Below are positions 44,134-54,618 of a stretch of DNA of 64,000 bases, piece after piece (positions within the stretch are counted from its first letter, which is position 1; each line of letters starts with the position of its first letter). The position numbers and the translations under genes are program-made. Below the pieces are notes generated by a model. It worked only from the letters and a program-made list of their open reading frames with translations, did not search any database and was not told where the DNA came from. Source of the stretch: an uncultured Shewanella sp. (GTDB lineage Bacteria > Pseudomonadota > Gammaproteobacteria > Enterobacterales > Shewanellaceae); assembly GCA_947503555.1 (NCBI GenBank), contig CANNEE010000003.1, forward strand, positions 186,001 to 250,000. Reading direction: 5' to 3'.

Positions 44134-47100
44134 CTACTCGGCGACCTCATCTGTGCTTGGTCGCCACCACCAATTAAAGAATCGGCGCAAGATGCGTTTT
44201 ACATCGTCGAGAATGATGTAAAGCACAGGCACAAGAATCAAGGTGACGAGTGTTGAGAACAAAATACCAAAGGCGAGTGAGGTTGCCATTGGAATAACAA
44301 TTTTCGCCTGCAGACTCTTTTCCATGATGATGGGTACTAGGCCGACAAAGGTGGTGAGTGAGGTCAATATGATAGCCCTAAAACGCTGACAACCTGACTC
44401 AATCGCAGAGGCCAATATTGGTAAGCCTTGGGCTCTAGCACGGTTAACAAAGTCTACTAGAATCAGCGAGTCATTGACCACAACCCCTGCCAATGCCACT
44501 ATGCCGCACAAGCTCAAAATACTCATCTTCAAGCCAAGAATAAAGTGACCAAAGAGGGCACCAATCATGCCAAAGGGGATCACAGACATAATGATCAATG
44601 GCTGAGAATAGGACTTAAGCGGAATCGCCATGAGCGCATAGATGGTAAACAGCGCAAAGAAGAAGCCTTGGATTAAGCTAAGTAATGCGCTTTGCTCATC
44701 GGCGCTTTCACCATCGAGGGCGGTGGAAAGATTAGGATACTTTCGAGTCAGCTCAGGGAGAAACTCTTCTTGGATCTCTGCAACTACCTTAGAGGGTTCA
44801 ACTTTATCCTTGTTGGCATCGGCACTGATGGTGATCGCACGCTGCCCATCGACACGAGTAATTGAGGCAAAAGAGTCTCCGATTTCGATGTCAGCGACTG
44901 AGCTAAATGGCACTGACAGCCCTGATGGCGTGCGAATATGCATATTTTGCAGGTGACCTAGAGTTCGGCGCTGCTCCAGAGGATAGCGCACCATCACCTT
45001 AACCTCTTCTTTGTTTCGCAAAATACGTTGAGCTTCATAGCCGTAAAAGCCATATCGCACCTGTCTTGCCAAATCCGAAAGGGTTAGTCCGAGAGCTTCG
45101 GCTTCAGGACGTATTTGAAGCCTGACTTCATGGCTGCCAGATGAGAAGTTGTCGGTAATATCATAGACACCTTCATAGGTGGCTAGTTTGGATTTCAGCT
45201 CTTTTGCCGCCTTCGCTAACTGTCCTAAGTCATCTGAAGTGAGGCGGAATGAGATATCGCCGCCGCTATCATTAGTACTGGCATTAAAGCTCATATCTTT
45301 AACTGCCACTAGCTCGGGTACTGCAGCACGCCAAGCATCGGCGATAGCAACCCCATCGACTTCTCTATCTTCTCCTTTGGTAAGCTCTGCAAAGATGAAA
45401 GCAGAGGTACGTGAGTTCATATTGATAAAGCTATGGGCGACAACAGGGCCGCCATATTTCTGCTCCATCTCAGCGTTCATCTTATAAAGGGCATCCTCAA
45501 TACTCTGTACAGCAGTTAGAGTGTTAAGCTCAGAGCTGCCCTCATCCATATCTAGATGTACCTGAATAAAATCAGAGGGAACATCGGGGAAGAATACCCA
45601 CTTCACCTTGCCACTGGCGACCAAAGCGATAGAGAGTATCAACACGCCAATAAAGGTGGCTACTACGCTGTATCTGTACTTGATACAAGACTCGAGAAAG
45701 TAACGGTATTTGTGGTGAATGAAAAACTGTACTTTGTCGTTAAAGGCCGCTTTTTTTCTGCTAAATAAGCCTTTAGGTTTGCCTTTTCTTACCTTCATAT
45801 GGGCTAAGTGAGCGGGCAAAATAAGCTTGGATTCAACCAAGGAGAAGGCCAAACACAGAATAACCACCATGCCGATAGATTGCCAAATCACCCCTTGAGG
45901 ACCTGAGACCATGAGCATAGGCATAAAGGCGGCTATGGTGGTTAACACCCCAAAGGTGGCTGGCATGGCTACTTTTTTGGCGCCACGAATAACATTGTCC
46001 ATCGAATGCCCATGGCGTTCGACCTCGCTATAGGCACTTTCTCCTATGACGATGGCATCATCGACCACTATCCCTAGCACCAGAATAAAGGCGAATAGGG
46101 TTAGCATGTTGATTGACATAGAGAATGGCTCTATCGGCATCAACATCATGGTACCGAGGAAGCAGACGGGTAGACCTAGCATCACCCAGAAGGCGAGTTT
46201 AAGGTCGAGGAAGATGGCCAGAATTAAGAATACCAGAAGGGCGCCGTAGAACATGTTAGATAACATCATGTTCAGGCGGCCTTTGAGGTAGTGGGTCAAA
46301 TCGCCCCAAGTATCCAATTGCGTTCCTGCTGGCAGATTAGCTTGCTGCTCGGCGACATACTCTTTCACTTGCTTAGAGATATTCAGCGCATTTTGGTCGT
46401 CAATGCTGGTGACTTCGACTATGGCGGCGGGCTTACCGTTAAAGCGGGTGTATTCCAGACGCTCTTCAAAGCCATCTTTGATATTGGCGACTTGGGGGAG
46501 CATGATACGGCTTCCATCGGCACGAGTGCTGACCACTATGTTGGCAAAGTCTTCGCCCGTGTAGGCTTGGCCTTTGGTTCTTAGCAGAATATCACCGCTC
46601 TGGGCTCGAATGGCGCCGCCGGGAAGATCGATAGAGGAGTTTTGAACTGCCTGTGCTACTGCCGAAAAGGTCAGGCCATATTCTCTGAGTTTATTCTCTG
46701 AGACTTCGATGCCAATCTCATAATCCCTAACCCCTGTGACTTTCGCGCGGGTGACTGCTGGCAGAGCTGCGATATCATCACGTACTTTCTTCGCCATCTC
46801 CTTCATTTCATGAAGGCTGAGGTCGCCATAAATAGACACCCAAATGACATTGTTTTCAGGCTTTATCTGATAGATATCCGGCTTTTCGATATTGGCAGGA
46901 AAGGTGGAGATGGCATCGACTCTGAGCTTGGCTTCATCCAGCACATCTTGAACATTGAATCCATCTTCCACTTCTATGGTGACAGAGCCCATACTATCAC
47001 TGGCGACCGAAGTGACTTTCTCAATGCCGTCGACATCTTGAATCGCCTCTTCAATTTTGATTGTGATCCCTTCTTCAATCTCCTGTGGCGCAGCACCTGG

Positions 47101-47265
47101 ATAGGCAACTGAGATTCTTAGCAGGTTAAGCTCAAAGGAAGGAAATACCTCTTTATTGATCAAAAAAGTACTGAACAGGCCACCAATTAACAACACCAAC
47201 ATAAGTAAATTGGCGGCAACGCTATTTCTCGTAAACCAGGCTATGATGCCGCTTTTGGTATCCAT
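44134..47265 (-). CDS. RND-family efflux pump, inner-membrane subunit (second system)
   Basis: The 1043-residue RND protein starts SGIIAWFTRNSVAANLLMLV. TM4 has GIVVDDAIVIGESAYSEVER, and there are two large periplasmic loops and a C-terminal TM cluster (VVNDSLILVDFVNRARAQG, LVPVLYIILDDVKR). It belongs to the same HAE-like subgroup as the pump at 13217 but is clearly divergent. The start overlaps the adaptor stop by one base (TAATG). No outer-membrane factor gene is adjacent, so it must borrow a TolC-like channel. Confidence 0.94.
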   Translation of the reverse strand: MDTKSGIIAWFTRNSVAANLLMLVLLIGGLFSTFLINKEVFPSFELNLLRISVAYPGAAPQEIEEGITIKIEEAIQDVDGIEKVTSVASDSMGSVTIEVEDGFNVQDVLDEAKLRVDAISTFPANIEKPDIYQIKPENNVIWVSIYGDLSLHEMKEMAKKVRDDIAALPAVTRAKVTGVRDYEIGIEVSENKLREYGLTFSAVAQAVQNSSIDLPGGAIRAQSGDILLRTKGQAYTGEDFANIVVSTRADGSRIMLPQVANIKDGFEERLEYTRFNGKPAAIVEVTSIDDQNALNISKQVKEYVAEQQANLPAGTQLDTWGDLTHYLKGRLNMMLSNMFYGALLVFLILAIFLDLKLAFWVMLGLPVCFLGTMMLMPIEPFSMSINMLTLFAFILVLGIVVDDAIVIGESAYSEVERHGHSMDNVIRGAKKVAMPATFGVLTTIAAFMPMLMVSGPQGVIWQSIGMVVILCLAFSLVESKLILPAHLAHMKVRKGKPKGLFSRKKAAFNDKVQFFIHHKYRYFLESCIKYRYSVVATFIGVLILSIALVASGKVKWVFFPDVPSDFIQVHLDMDEGSSELNTLTAVQSIEDALYKMNAEMEQKYGGPVVAHSFINMNSRTSAFIFAELTKGEDREVDGVAIADAWRAAVPELVAVKDMSFNASTNDSGGDISFRLTSDDLGQLAKAAKELKSKLATYEGVYDITDNFSSGSHEVRLQIRPEAEALGLTLSDLARQVRYGFYGYEAQRILRNKEEVKVMVRYPLEQRRTLGHLQNMHIRTPSGLSVPFSSVADIEIGDSFASITRVDGQRAITISADANKDKVEPSKVVAEIQEEFLPELTRKYPNLSTALDGESADEQSALLSLIQGFFFALFTIYALMAIPLKSYSQPLIIMSVIPFGMIGALFGHFILGLKMSILSLCGIVALAGVVVNDSLILVDFVNRARAQGLPILASAIESGCQRFRAIILTSLTTFVGLVPIIMEKSLQAKIVIPMATSLAFGILFSTLVTLILVPVLYIILDDVKRILRRFFNWWWRPSTDEVAE

Positions 47266-48482
47266 TAGCGATCACCTGCTGCAGCGATTGCTTGCTCTTT
47301 GGCTTCGAGTGTTTTTCCTGAATCAGGTTGTGCGTTGCTTTTCTCTCCAAGCACTTTAACTTCTTGGCCTGACACCATGTTGTTAAGGTTGGTGATAGAG
47401 ATCCGCTCGCCATCTTGCAGACTATCTTTGATATAGACATATTCAAGATCGCTACGCACTATGTTTACCGTTCGTAGCTCAAGAGTATTGTCATTCTGTA
47501 CTACCGCCACCTTATCTTGAGAAACCAGATGCCTTGGCAGCTTAGTGATGCCGGAGACATTACGGCCCTTAATGACGGCATTGACAAAGCTGCCATATTT
47601 CAATGGAAGTTGTGATTTGTCGTTTGACTCTCTTAGGTAAGGGTCCTCTATCTCGGCGACTAAGTAGATCATTCTATTATTGGCATCTATCACGCCTTCG
47701 CTACGAACGATTTTGCCCTGCCATTGCACCTGAGTACCTGCAAGTTTAGCGCTCAGAGTGACTTGAGTGTTGGGGTGATTTGCTGACTCAAGGTAGGCAA
47801 GATCTTCATTAGCAATAGGCAGACGCACTTCTGCTATGCGAGTATCGTAAAGCTCGCCAAGATTTGTACCTTGGCTTACATATTGGCCTAAATCGACATT
47901 ACGGGATTTGATGATGCCATCAAATGGCGCGCGAATTACAGTGCGCTCTAGATTTCGCTCAGCTCTTTCGAGTGCAGCTTGCGCATATTTTACGTTGGCC
48001 AGCTCTTTTTTAAGTTGAGGTTTACGCAACCCAAGCTCTGGTGGCACGCCGTTGTCATAGCCTTTCCAGTCATTTTTTGCTACTTCGCCTCTGGCTCGCT
48101 CTTCTTCTAAGGCTGCTTTGGCTTGTGCTAGCGTGGCTTGGGCTTGGATCAGATCGGCCTGATAGTCAGAGGGTTCTAGCTGAGCTAGCATATCCCCTTT
48201 TTTTACCACGCCGCCGGCTACAAATTGATCCGAAAGGGTTAATAATCTGCCTTTGACTTCGGTCACCAGTTGAGTCTTATACTTCGGTTCGACAACACCA
48301 TAGGAAGGAAGATCGAGGGAAACCGTTTTTTGCTCTATGGTTTGCACATCGACAATGGGCAGGGCAATGGCTTCTGGCTTTTGCTCCGGGGCTTCTTTGG
48401 TTGCCATTAATAGCTGAGCGCCTCCGACGGCGACTAAGATGATGAGAAACGGGGTCGACCTTCTGAGAATTTTTATTATCAT
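47265..48482 (-). CDS. RND efflux periplasmic adaptor (second system)
   Basis: The 405-residue membrane fusion protein has N-terminal anchor MIIKILRRSTPFLIILVAVG, biotinyl-lipoyl halves (YGVVEPKYKTQLVTEVKGRL and VIRAPFDGIIKSRNVDLGQY) flanking an alpha hairpin (about 110-190; DLIQAQATLAQAKAALEEER), and a C-terminal beta-barrel. First gene of a two-gene operon with the pump. AGGA lies 4 bases before ATG. Confidence 0.93.
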   Translation of the reverse strand: MIIKILRRSTPFLIILVAVGGAQLLMATKEAPEQKPEAIALPIVDVQTIEQKTVSLDLPSYGVVEPKYKTQLVTEVKGRLLTLSDQFVAGGVVKKGDMLAQLEPSDYQADLIQAQATLAQAKAALEEERARGEVAKNDWKGYDNGVPPELGLRKPQLKKELANVKYAQAALERAERNLERTVIRAPFDGIIKSRNVDLGQYVSQGTNLGELYDTRIAEVRLPIANEDLAYLESANHPNTQVTLSAKLAGTQVQWQGKIVRSEGVIDANNRMIYLVAEIEDPYLRESNDKSQLPLKYGSFVNAVIKGRNVSGITKLPRHLVSQDKVAVVQNDNTLELRTVNIVRSDLEYVYIKDSLQDGERISITNLNNMVSGQEVKVLGEKSNAQPDSGKTLEAKEQAIAAAGDR

Positions 48483-48687
48483 TGGTTCCTGCTTTTCTTA
48501 CTAACTTCCTAATTGCGTTTAAATTACCAGAGTCAGGGCAAGGCTAAAATAGTTTTTGTAAATAAAATGTCAGTAAAATGAAAATAGTTTGCTGTAACAG
48601 CGTATCTTGGAGGTTTATTGAGCAAATTGTGCCAGTATTGCATGGAGCTGTTTAAAAGGTTTAATTAACTATTTGATTAATTAAAAA

Positions 48688-48714
48688 TAAAAAGGAGCCC
48701 GATTGGACTCCTTT
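48688..48714 (-). terminator. Terminator of srmB
   Basis: AAAGGAG(C)CC-gatt-GG(A)CTCCTTT at 48691-48714, followed on the minus strand by a TTTTTATTTTT tract, 32 bases past the srmB stop. Confidence 0.88.
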
Positions 48715-48745
48715 GTTTAACTACTGTTTAAAATCAAGCTAGCGA

Positions 48746-49972
48746 TTATTTTTTCTTGCGCTTTTTCTTGGCGCTCTTTTTCAGCAAGTCTTTGGCTTTG
48801 ACCTTTTTCTTACCCGGGACTTTAGCCTCTTTATTTTGCGGTCTCAGACCATCGATAACACGGCGTTTTAATGGCTGCTCCATATAACGCTCAATTTTGC
48901 CGAGAATGCGCATATCGTGAGCTTCAATGAGTGAGATTGCTGTGCCTTTCGCGCCTGCACGTCCAGTGCGGCCGATACGGTGCAGATAGGTATCTGCGCT
49001 GCGCGGCATATCGAAGTTAATCACATGGGTAACATCATCGACATCTATGCCTCGGGCGGCAACGTCTGTTGCTAACAGTACATTGACTTCGCCTTTGGTG
49101 AATTTTCCTAGTGCCTGAAAGCGCTTTTTCTGCTCCATATCACCGCGCATAAAGGAGCAAGGAATATTTTCTTGGCGCAGCAGACCTTCAAGGCTAGTGA
49201 CCACTTCTCTGGTTTTGACAAACACTAATACGCGTTTGGCTTCTTCCTGTCTTAGAAGTGCACAGAGTAGTTGGAATTTATGCTGGGCATTGTCGGCGAG
49301 GTGAACCCATTGATGGATTTTGGCTTTCTCGCTTCTTGGGGGCTCAACATCTATCTCTGCAGGATCTGTTAATAGCTCGCGCGCAAAACGAGCGACGCCA
49401 CCACCTTCTAGAGTGGCCGAGAACAACATGTTTTGCTTGCGACCTTGCGCCTCAATAGCAATGGTTTGTACCACTTGTGAAAAGCCCATATCCAGCATGC
49501 GATCGGCTTCGTCGATAATCAGGACTTCCACAGACTGAGCATCAAACAGATCTTTATCTAGGTATTCATGCAAGCGGCCGGGCGTTGCGACTAACAGGTC
49601 GATATTGCCTTTTAGTGCTTCCTCTTGAGGGGCATAGGGGACACCACCTGTGATAATGCCTATATCCAGATCGAGTCCTGTGGCTAAATGGCAAGCATAA
49701 CGATGGACTTGGCTAGCCAATTCTCGCGTCGGCGTTAATATCAAGACTCTAGCTTGGCCTGAGTAGCGGCGAGGAAAGTCGATTAAGTGCTGCAATGCAG
49801 GTAGAAGAAAGCTGGCGGTTTTACCTGTGCCCGTAGGCGCACGAGCAAGAATGTCTCTTTGCTCCATGGCTGTTGGAATTGTTTGTTTTTGAATAAGGGT
49901 TGGGGATTTGTGTCCCATGGCCTTAAGTGACTCTAAAAGATCAGAATCTAAGTGGAAATCTTCAAATTGCAT
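48746..49972 (-). CDS. srmB: DEAD-box ATP-dependent RNA helicase
   Basis: The 408-residue helicase has Q motif (FHLDSDLLESLKAMGHKSPT, then IQKQTIP), Walker A APTGTGKT, PTRELA, TPGR, DEAD (about residue 153), SAT, and motif VI HRIGRTGRAG. The short Lys-rich C-terminus (KKSAKKKRKKK) and overall size fit SrmB, which assists early 50S ribosome assembly. srmB and trmN6 are neighbours in E. coli as well, which supports the name. Confidence 0.9.
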   Translation of the reverse strand: MQFEDFHLDSDLLESLKAMGHKSPTLIQKQTIPTAMEQRDILARAPTGTGKTASFLLPALQHLIDFPRRYSGQARVLILTPTRELASQVHRYACHLATGLDLDIGIITGGVPYAPQEEALKGNIDLLVATPGRLHEYLDKDLFDAQSVEVLIIDEADRMLDMGFSQVVQTIAIEAQGRKQNMLFSATLEGGGVARFARELLTDPAEIDVEPPRSEKAKIHQWVHLADNAQHKFQLLCALLRQEEAKRVLVFVKTREVVTSLEGLLRQENIPCSFMRGDMEQKKRFQALGKFTKGEVNVLLATDVAARGIDVDDVTHVINFDMPRSADTYLHRIGRTGRAGAKGTAISLIEAHDMRILGKIERYMEQPLKRRVIDGLRPQNKEAKVPGKKKVKAKDLLKKSAKKKRKKK

Positions 49973-50053
49973 TCGCGGCTTCTCAATATAATCAAGCCGA
50001 TCATTATATCCTGAATCTAGCCGCCATTGCGAGGTTTCGCTTTCGCTATTGAT

Positions 50054-50818
50054 TTATATTTTGAGGTAGAAGTCCCGTGTCAGTTCAATCATCTGCTGAG
50101 TATAGTGTCCCTGCTTATTTCGAATCGACAATGAATTGGCAAGGGGGGGAGTGATATTCTGAACTATTGGTGTGTTATGGCCAATGAGCAGTAGGTTTCG
50201 ACTTGGTGCTTTGCCCTCAACCGTGCTCACCTTAGTGTTATGAAGGAGTGTTAGGCCATGGTTATCGAGTAATAAGATAAACCTTTTAGCTTCAACTATA
50301 GGTAAAATCAGGCTCGCCAAGCCTTGTGGACTCAATAACTGACTGATGCAAGATTGTAATTGAGCAAAACTCAGGCTTTGAGTATGACGGGCCTGTGCCC
50401 TAGCATTTTGGGATGATTTGGGGCCGGTTTCGAAGTAGGGCGGATTACAAATAATATGATCAAAGCGCCCTATTAGAGATTGCTGAGGGTTATCCTTTTG
50501 TTCACTTTCTAATAACTGTCGAATATCCCCTTTAAGCAAATTAATTCTGTCACACCATGGGCTGGCATTAGTGTTGGTTTGACAATCTATGCAGGCATCA
50601 TCATCTATCTCTATGGCGGTGATCAGGCTTTGAGGATTGGAATTTGTTTGGGTCCGTTGGGCGGCCATAAGTGTAAGTAAGCCACTGCCTGCGCCTATAT
50701 CTAGTATGTGCTGGGCTGGGTTTAAGGGAGCCCAAGCACCAAGTAATACACCATCTGTGCTCACTGGCATGCCGCACTTGTCGTCATCAATGTGAAACTG
50801 TTTAAAGCTGAAACCCAT
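50054..50818 (-). CDS. trmN6: tRNA1(Val) adenine-37 N6-methyltransferase
   Basis: The 254-residue Rossmann methyltransferase starts [20 protein letters not shown], with AdoMet loop [12 protein letters not shown] (about residue 41) and adenine N6-methyltransferase motif CNPPYFE (about 123). It methylates A37 of tRNA1(Val). It is upstream of srmB in the same direction, with an 80-bp gap. Confidence 0.93.
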   Translation of the reverse strand: MGFSFKQFHIDDDKCGMPVSTDGVLLGAWAPLNPAQHILDIGAGSGLLTLMAAQRTQTNSNPQSLITAIEIDDDACIDCQTNTNASPWCDRINLLKGDIRQLLESEQKDNPQQSLIGRFDHIICNPPYFETGPKSSQNARAQARHTQSLSFAQLQSCISQLLSPQGLASLILPIVEAKRFILLLDNHGLTLLHNTKVSTVEGKAPSRNLLLIGHNTPIVQNITPPLANSLSIRNKQGHYTQQMIELTRDFYLKI

Positions 50819-51235
50819 AAAGTGTTATTGATAGTTGAGAATGGAGCGCAAGTTTAGCCGACTCTCGGCGCTAACCCAAGTGTTGACTATGAGCTTATGT
50901 TTACTCGTGAATCGTCGTGTCGTGGTAAAAGTCGCAAATTTTATGCATAAAGATGCTTTGTTTGGCTCGTTTGTTGTAATTTTTTGTGGTTTTTGCTATT
51001 AGTATCGCCCCTTTTTGATATTCGCTTGTTCAATAAGGGGGCGGTAAATCGGTTTGTAGATCACATTGAAGAAAATATCACGTATTTCTGTTCATATGTT
51101 CACCACTCTGAGGCGATAATTACCCATTCAAAAGTGTATTAATTGGTTTACACTTGCAGTTTGATAGGTGTTTTATTAATCATCCTATCTGTTTGTTTAG
51201 ATAAAATATGTCACTAGTGAATAATGAGGCAGTCT
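50819..51235. other. Intergenic region between divergent trmN6 and brnQ
   Basis: About 400 AT-rich bases holding both promoters. No ORF, riboswitch or clear operator was recognised. Confidence 0.4.
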
Positions 51236-52564
51236 GTGCAAAATAAAGAGATGAGTTTAGCGGATACCTTAGGTCTAGGTTTTATGACCTTTGCGTTTTT
51301 CTTGGGAGCGGGCAACTTAATTTTCCCTCCATTAGCCGGTTATCTTGCGGGTGAGAATATGCTGCTTGCCATGGTAGGCTTCCTGATTACCGCGGTTGGA
51401 ATGCCATTAATCGCGCTGATTGCTGTCGCTAAAGCCAAAGGCAAAATCATGGGCTTATTACCCGCTTTTGCGGCAACGGCGTTAGCGATCGCTATCTATA
51501 TTATTATTGGTCCTGCCTTCGCGGCGCCAAGAACGGGTCTAGTGGCGTTTGAAATTGGTGCTAAGCCCTTTATCGACAATACCAGTACCATGATTAATCT
51601 GCTTGGACTAGAGTTGAACCTAGCCCAGCTGCTTTATACGCTAGCTTTCTTTACCATAACCATGTTGCTAGCCCTGTTTCCAGGAAAGCTATTAGATAAC
51701 ATAGGTAAGCTACTAACACCTGTATTACTGACGCTACTTGTAGGATTGGCGATTTCAGTATTGATTATTCCTGGCTCTGATGTAGTGGCGCCAAGTGGTG
51801 ATTATCAAAATAGCCCACTGATTAAAGGTGTACTTGAGGGTTATAACACCATGGACACACTGGCATCTTTGATGTTTGGTGTCTTGATTATTGATATTTT
51901 GCGTAAGAAGGGGGTGACTGCACCTGAGCGTCAGACCCGTTACCTTATTCGTGCTGCAATTATCGCAGCAGCAGGCCTAGCTTTTGTCTATGTATCACTC
52001 TTCTTTCTTGGTGCAACGGCTGGCGATTTAGCAGTTGGTGCTGATAACGGTGGTGTTATTCTTACTAATTATGTGACTCAGGAATTTGGCACCTTAGGGA
52101 TTGTGCTGCTGTCTACCGTAGTGACCTTGGCCTGTTTAACAACGGCTATCGGTCTTGTGAGTGCTTGTTCTGAGTTCTTTAATGAGCTATTGCCGAGCAT
52201 TTCTTATAAGGCGTTTGTGGTTATCTTTAGTGTGGTTTGTGCTGTGGTAGCCAATGTTGGTCTAGCTCAGCTAATTAGCATTAGTATTCCTGTGTTAGTG
52301 AGTATTTACCCTGTTGCGATTGCATTGGTTGCAGTGACTTTCTTTACCGAGAAGTTTGCCTATCCTGAAACCGCCCATAGAGTGACCTTATTAGTTGCAC
52401 TTGGTTTCGGTGTGTTAGACGGCTTGGGGGCTGCAGGTTTTGATATGAGCCTATTCTCCTTTATGCCACTGCATGCAGAAGGTATGGCTTGGTTACTACC
52501 AACTGCACTGACACTTGTCGCTTGCTTGGTGATCAAAGATAAAACCGATTTAGCAACGGCATAA
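51236..52564 (+). CDS. brnQ: Branched-chain amino acid : cation symporter
   Basis: The ~442-residue LIVCS-family transporter has about 12 TM helices. The N-terminal GLGFMTFAFFLGAGNLIFPP is the family hallmark. It imports Leu, Ile and Val with a cation, probably sodium in a marine bacterium. GTG 51236 is preferred because GAGG lies 6 bases upstream and the length before the first motif matches E. coli BrnQ; ATG 51224 is the alternative and lacks a ribosome site. A 13-bp terminator follows. Confidence 0.93.
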   Translation: MQNKEMSLADTLGLGFMTFAFFLGAGNLIFPPLAGYLAGENMLLAMVGFLITAVGMPLIALIAVAKAKGKIMGLLPAFAATALAIAIYIIIGPAFAAPRTGLVAFEIGAKPFIDNTSTMINLLGLELNLAQLLYTLAFFTITMLLALFPGKLLDNIGKLLTPVLLTLLVGLAISVLIIPGSDVVAPSGDYQNSPLIKGVLEGYNTMDTLASLMFGVLIIDILRKKGVTAPERQTRYLIRAAIIAAAGLAFVYVSLFFLGATAGDLAVGADNGGVILTNYVTQEFGTLGIVLLSTVVTLACLTTAIGLVSACSEFFNELLPSISYKAFVVIFSVVCAVVANVGLAQLISISIPVLVSIYPVAIALVAVTFFTEKFAYPETAHRVTLLVALGFGVLDGLGAAGFDMSLFSFMPLHAEGMAWLLPTALTLVACLVIKDKTDLATA

Positions 52565-52596
52565 CGTCCTCGTTTACTTAGGTTATTGTGGCTTTT

Positions 52597-52640
52597 ACAA
52601 TGGGCGACTGAGTTTCACTTAGTCGCCCATTGTTATTTCT
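52597..52640 (+). terminator. Terminator of brnQ
   Basis: Perfect 13-bp stem ACAATGGGCGACT / AGTCGCCCATTGT (52597-52609, 52621-52633) with an 11-base loop and T-rich tail. Confidence 0.88.
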
Positions 52641-52674
52641 GTCTTTGGCGGCACCACTATTAGAGTCATCGCCT

Positions 52675-53574
52675 GTGTCTAGTTATTTGCCGGATCCAAT
52701 TATTGATAGTTTTTTAGATGAGATTTGGGCTGAGAAAAACCTAAGTGATAATACCTTGAGTGCTTATCGTACTGACTTGCGCCATTTCGATCGCTTTTTA
52801 CAGGGGCGAAGTGAGTCATTATTGGATGCGGGCAAAGAGCAGGTATTGGCCTTTTTAGACTTCCGAACTCAAGCTGGTGAAGCTAAAAGTTCTAGTGCCA
52901 GAATGCGCAGTAGTATGCGCACCTTTTATTCCCACCTATTAGTACATCAAAGAATTGATAAAGATCCTATGGCTCTTGTGGGATCGCCAAAACAGGATAA
53001 ACGCTTACCTAAGAGCTTAAGTGAAACCGAAGTTGAAAATTTGCTAGCGCAACCTGACTTGTCTCTTCCTATTGAGAGCCGAGATAGAGCCATGTTGGAA
53101 CTACTCTATGCAACCGGGTTAAGGGTAACCGAATTGGTGGGGCTCACCATGGAGCAGATCAGTCTGCGTCAAGGTTTAGTGCGAGTGATAGGTAAGGGCG
53201 GTAAAGAGAGGTTGGTGCCTTTAGGTGAGGCTGCTGTTGACGAGGTGAGCCGCTATTTAAAATCTGATAGAGATTTGTTGCTGCAAAATAAGCCGAGTAA
53301 CGTGTTGTTTCCGTCTAAGCGTGGCCAGATGATGACAAGGCAAACGTTCTGGCATCGCATAAAGCACTACGCCATTTTAGCGGGCATTAATAGCGAGCTT
53401 TCTCCCCATACATTGAGACACGCCTTTGCGACTCATTTACTTAATCATGGTGCCGATCTTAGGGTTGTACAGCTGTTGTTGGGTCATAGCGACCTTTCTA
53501 CGACCCAAATTTATACCCATGTGGCTAAGGCTCGTTTACAACAGTTGCATCAAGAACATCACCCTAGGGGATAA
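52675..53574 (+). CDS. xerD: Site-specific tyrosine recombinase
   Basis: With XerC resolves chromosome dimers at dif during division. The product is about 299 residues: SAM-like N-terminal domain (LDEIWAEKNLSDNTLSAYRT), catalytic domain with Arg in TGLRVTELVGL, the HTLRHAFATHLL box, LLGHSDLSTTQIYTHV and the nucleophilic Tyr in it. GTG 52675 gives the normal XerD length; the in-frame TTG at 52630 lies inside the brnQ terminator stem. Followed by dsbC and recJ as in E. coli. Confidence 0.95.
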   Translation: MSSYLPDPIIDSFLDEIWAEKNLSDNTLSAYRTDLRHFDRFLQGRSESLLDAGKEQVLAFLDFRTQAGEAKSSSARMRSSMRTFYSHLLVHQRIDKDPMALVGSPKQDKRLPKSLSETEVENLLAQPDLSLPIESRDRAMLELLYATGLRVTELVGLTMEQISLRQGLVRVIGKGGKERLVPLGEAAVDEVSRYLKSDRDLLLQNKPSNVLFPSKRGQMMTRQTFWHRIKHYAILAGINSELSPHTLRHAFATHLLNHGADLRVVQLLLGHSDLSTTQIYTHVAKARLQQLHQEHHPRG

Positions 53575-53768
53575 ATTTAGAAAATTCAAAATCTTGATAG
53601 AGAAAAGTTTTTCTCAGAGTCAGTCACATTAATACAGAATGTTTGAGTGTATTAGATTTTGTTACTAGATTAACTTGCTTTAATTTGTCTTCGCTTGTAA
53701 CTTTTCAGCCTTAGCTAAGGTCTAATCCTGTATCGACTGACCTGAATGATTTCACAATAGGATGTTTT

Positions 53769-54497
53769 ATGAAGTTTTCTCGCGCCTTTACCCTGCTATT
53801 AGCGCTAGTTGTTGCTCCGTTTGTTAATGCTGCGCCCAGTACAGATCAAGATCAGCAAGCAAAAATAAAAGATAAGCTTGCTTCAATGTTAAATGTAGAA
53901 GTGACCTCAATTCAAAATTCACCCATTCCTGGTTTATATGAAGCTATGACTAACCGTGGTGTGCTTTATATTAGTCATGATGGTTCTAAGCTGCTCCATG
54001 GTAACTTGTATGATATGGACCATGGCATGAAAAACCTGACCGAAGCGGCAATGGCTGGCCCTAGACTTAAGATGATGAAGCCATTGGAAGAGAAGATGCT
54101 TGTCTATAAGGCGAAAGATGAAAAGCATGTGGTAACAGTGTTTACCGATATTAGCTGTGGCTACTGCCGTAAGCTGCACCGCGAAATGGAAGAGTATAAC
54201 GACCTAGGTATTACTGTACGTTATTTAGCTTATCCTCGCGCTGGTGTGCCATCTGCTAATGCCGATGAGATGGAAGCGGTTTGGTGTGCTAAAGATCCGC
54301 TTAAAGCGATGACAGAAGCAAAAGCGGGTGAAAGTATTAAGCTTGCCAAATGTGATGCAAAAATCGATGAGCAGTTTAAGTTAGGCGTCAGTTTTGGTAT
54401 CAATGGTACGCCAGCGATCGTGCTAGAAGACGGCAGCCTGATCCCAGGTTATCAGCCACCAAAGCAGCTGTTTAACGCCCTAGAAGCGATGCAATAA
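53769..54497 (+). CDS. dsbC: Thiol:disulfide interchange protein (periplasmic isomerase)
   Basis: The 242-residue protein has signal peptide ending VNA (about residue 21), an N-terminal dimerisation domain (about 25-85), and a thioredoxin-like domain with active site CGYC in TDISCGYCRKLH (about residue 128) and cis-Pro loop GTPAI. A second Cys pair (WCAKDP, AKCDAK) matches the structural disulfide of DsbC. It repairs wrong disulfides in the periplasm. Confidence 0.95.
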   Translation: MKFSRAFTLLLALVVAPFVNAAPSTDQDQQAKIKDKLASMLNVEVTSIQNSPIPGLYEAMTNRGVLYISHDGSKLLHGNLYDMDHGMKNLTEAAMAGPRLKMMKPLEEKMLVYKAKDEKHVVTVFTDISCGYCRKLHREMEEYNDLGITVRYLAYPRAGVPSANADEMEAVWCAKDPLKAMTEAKAGESIKLAKCDAKIDEQFKLGVSFGINGTPAIVLEDGSLIPGYQPPKQLFNALEAMQ

Positions 54498-54521
54498 TTT
54501 ATCGGCTATTTAGTTAAACAG

Positions 54522-54548
54522 AAGGTGAGCTTAATGCTCACCTTTTTT
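54522..54548 (+). terminator. Terminator of dsbC
   Basis: AAGGTGAGC-TTAAT-GCTCACCTT followed by TTTT, 24 bases after the stop. Confidence 0.9.
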
Positions 54549-54618
54549 GTGTCCATGATTCTAAGGCTGAGCTTATTTTGGTAAGCTAGTTCTATTGAGT
54601 TTTCAGATTGTAGCCAGC

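Noticed and set aside
52630-52674. Upstream TTG start for xerD
   Set aside because: It lies within the brnQ terminator stem and would add 15 hydrophobic residues absent from XerD proteins.
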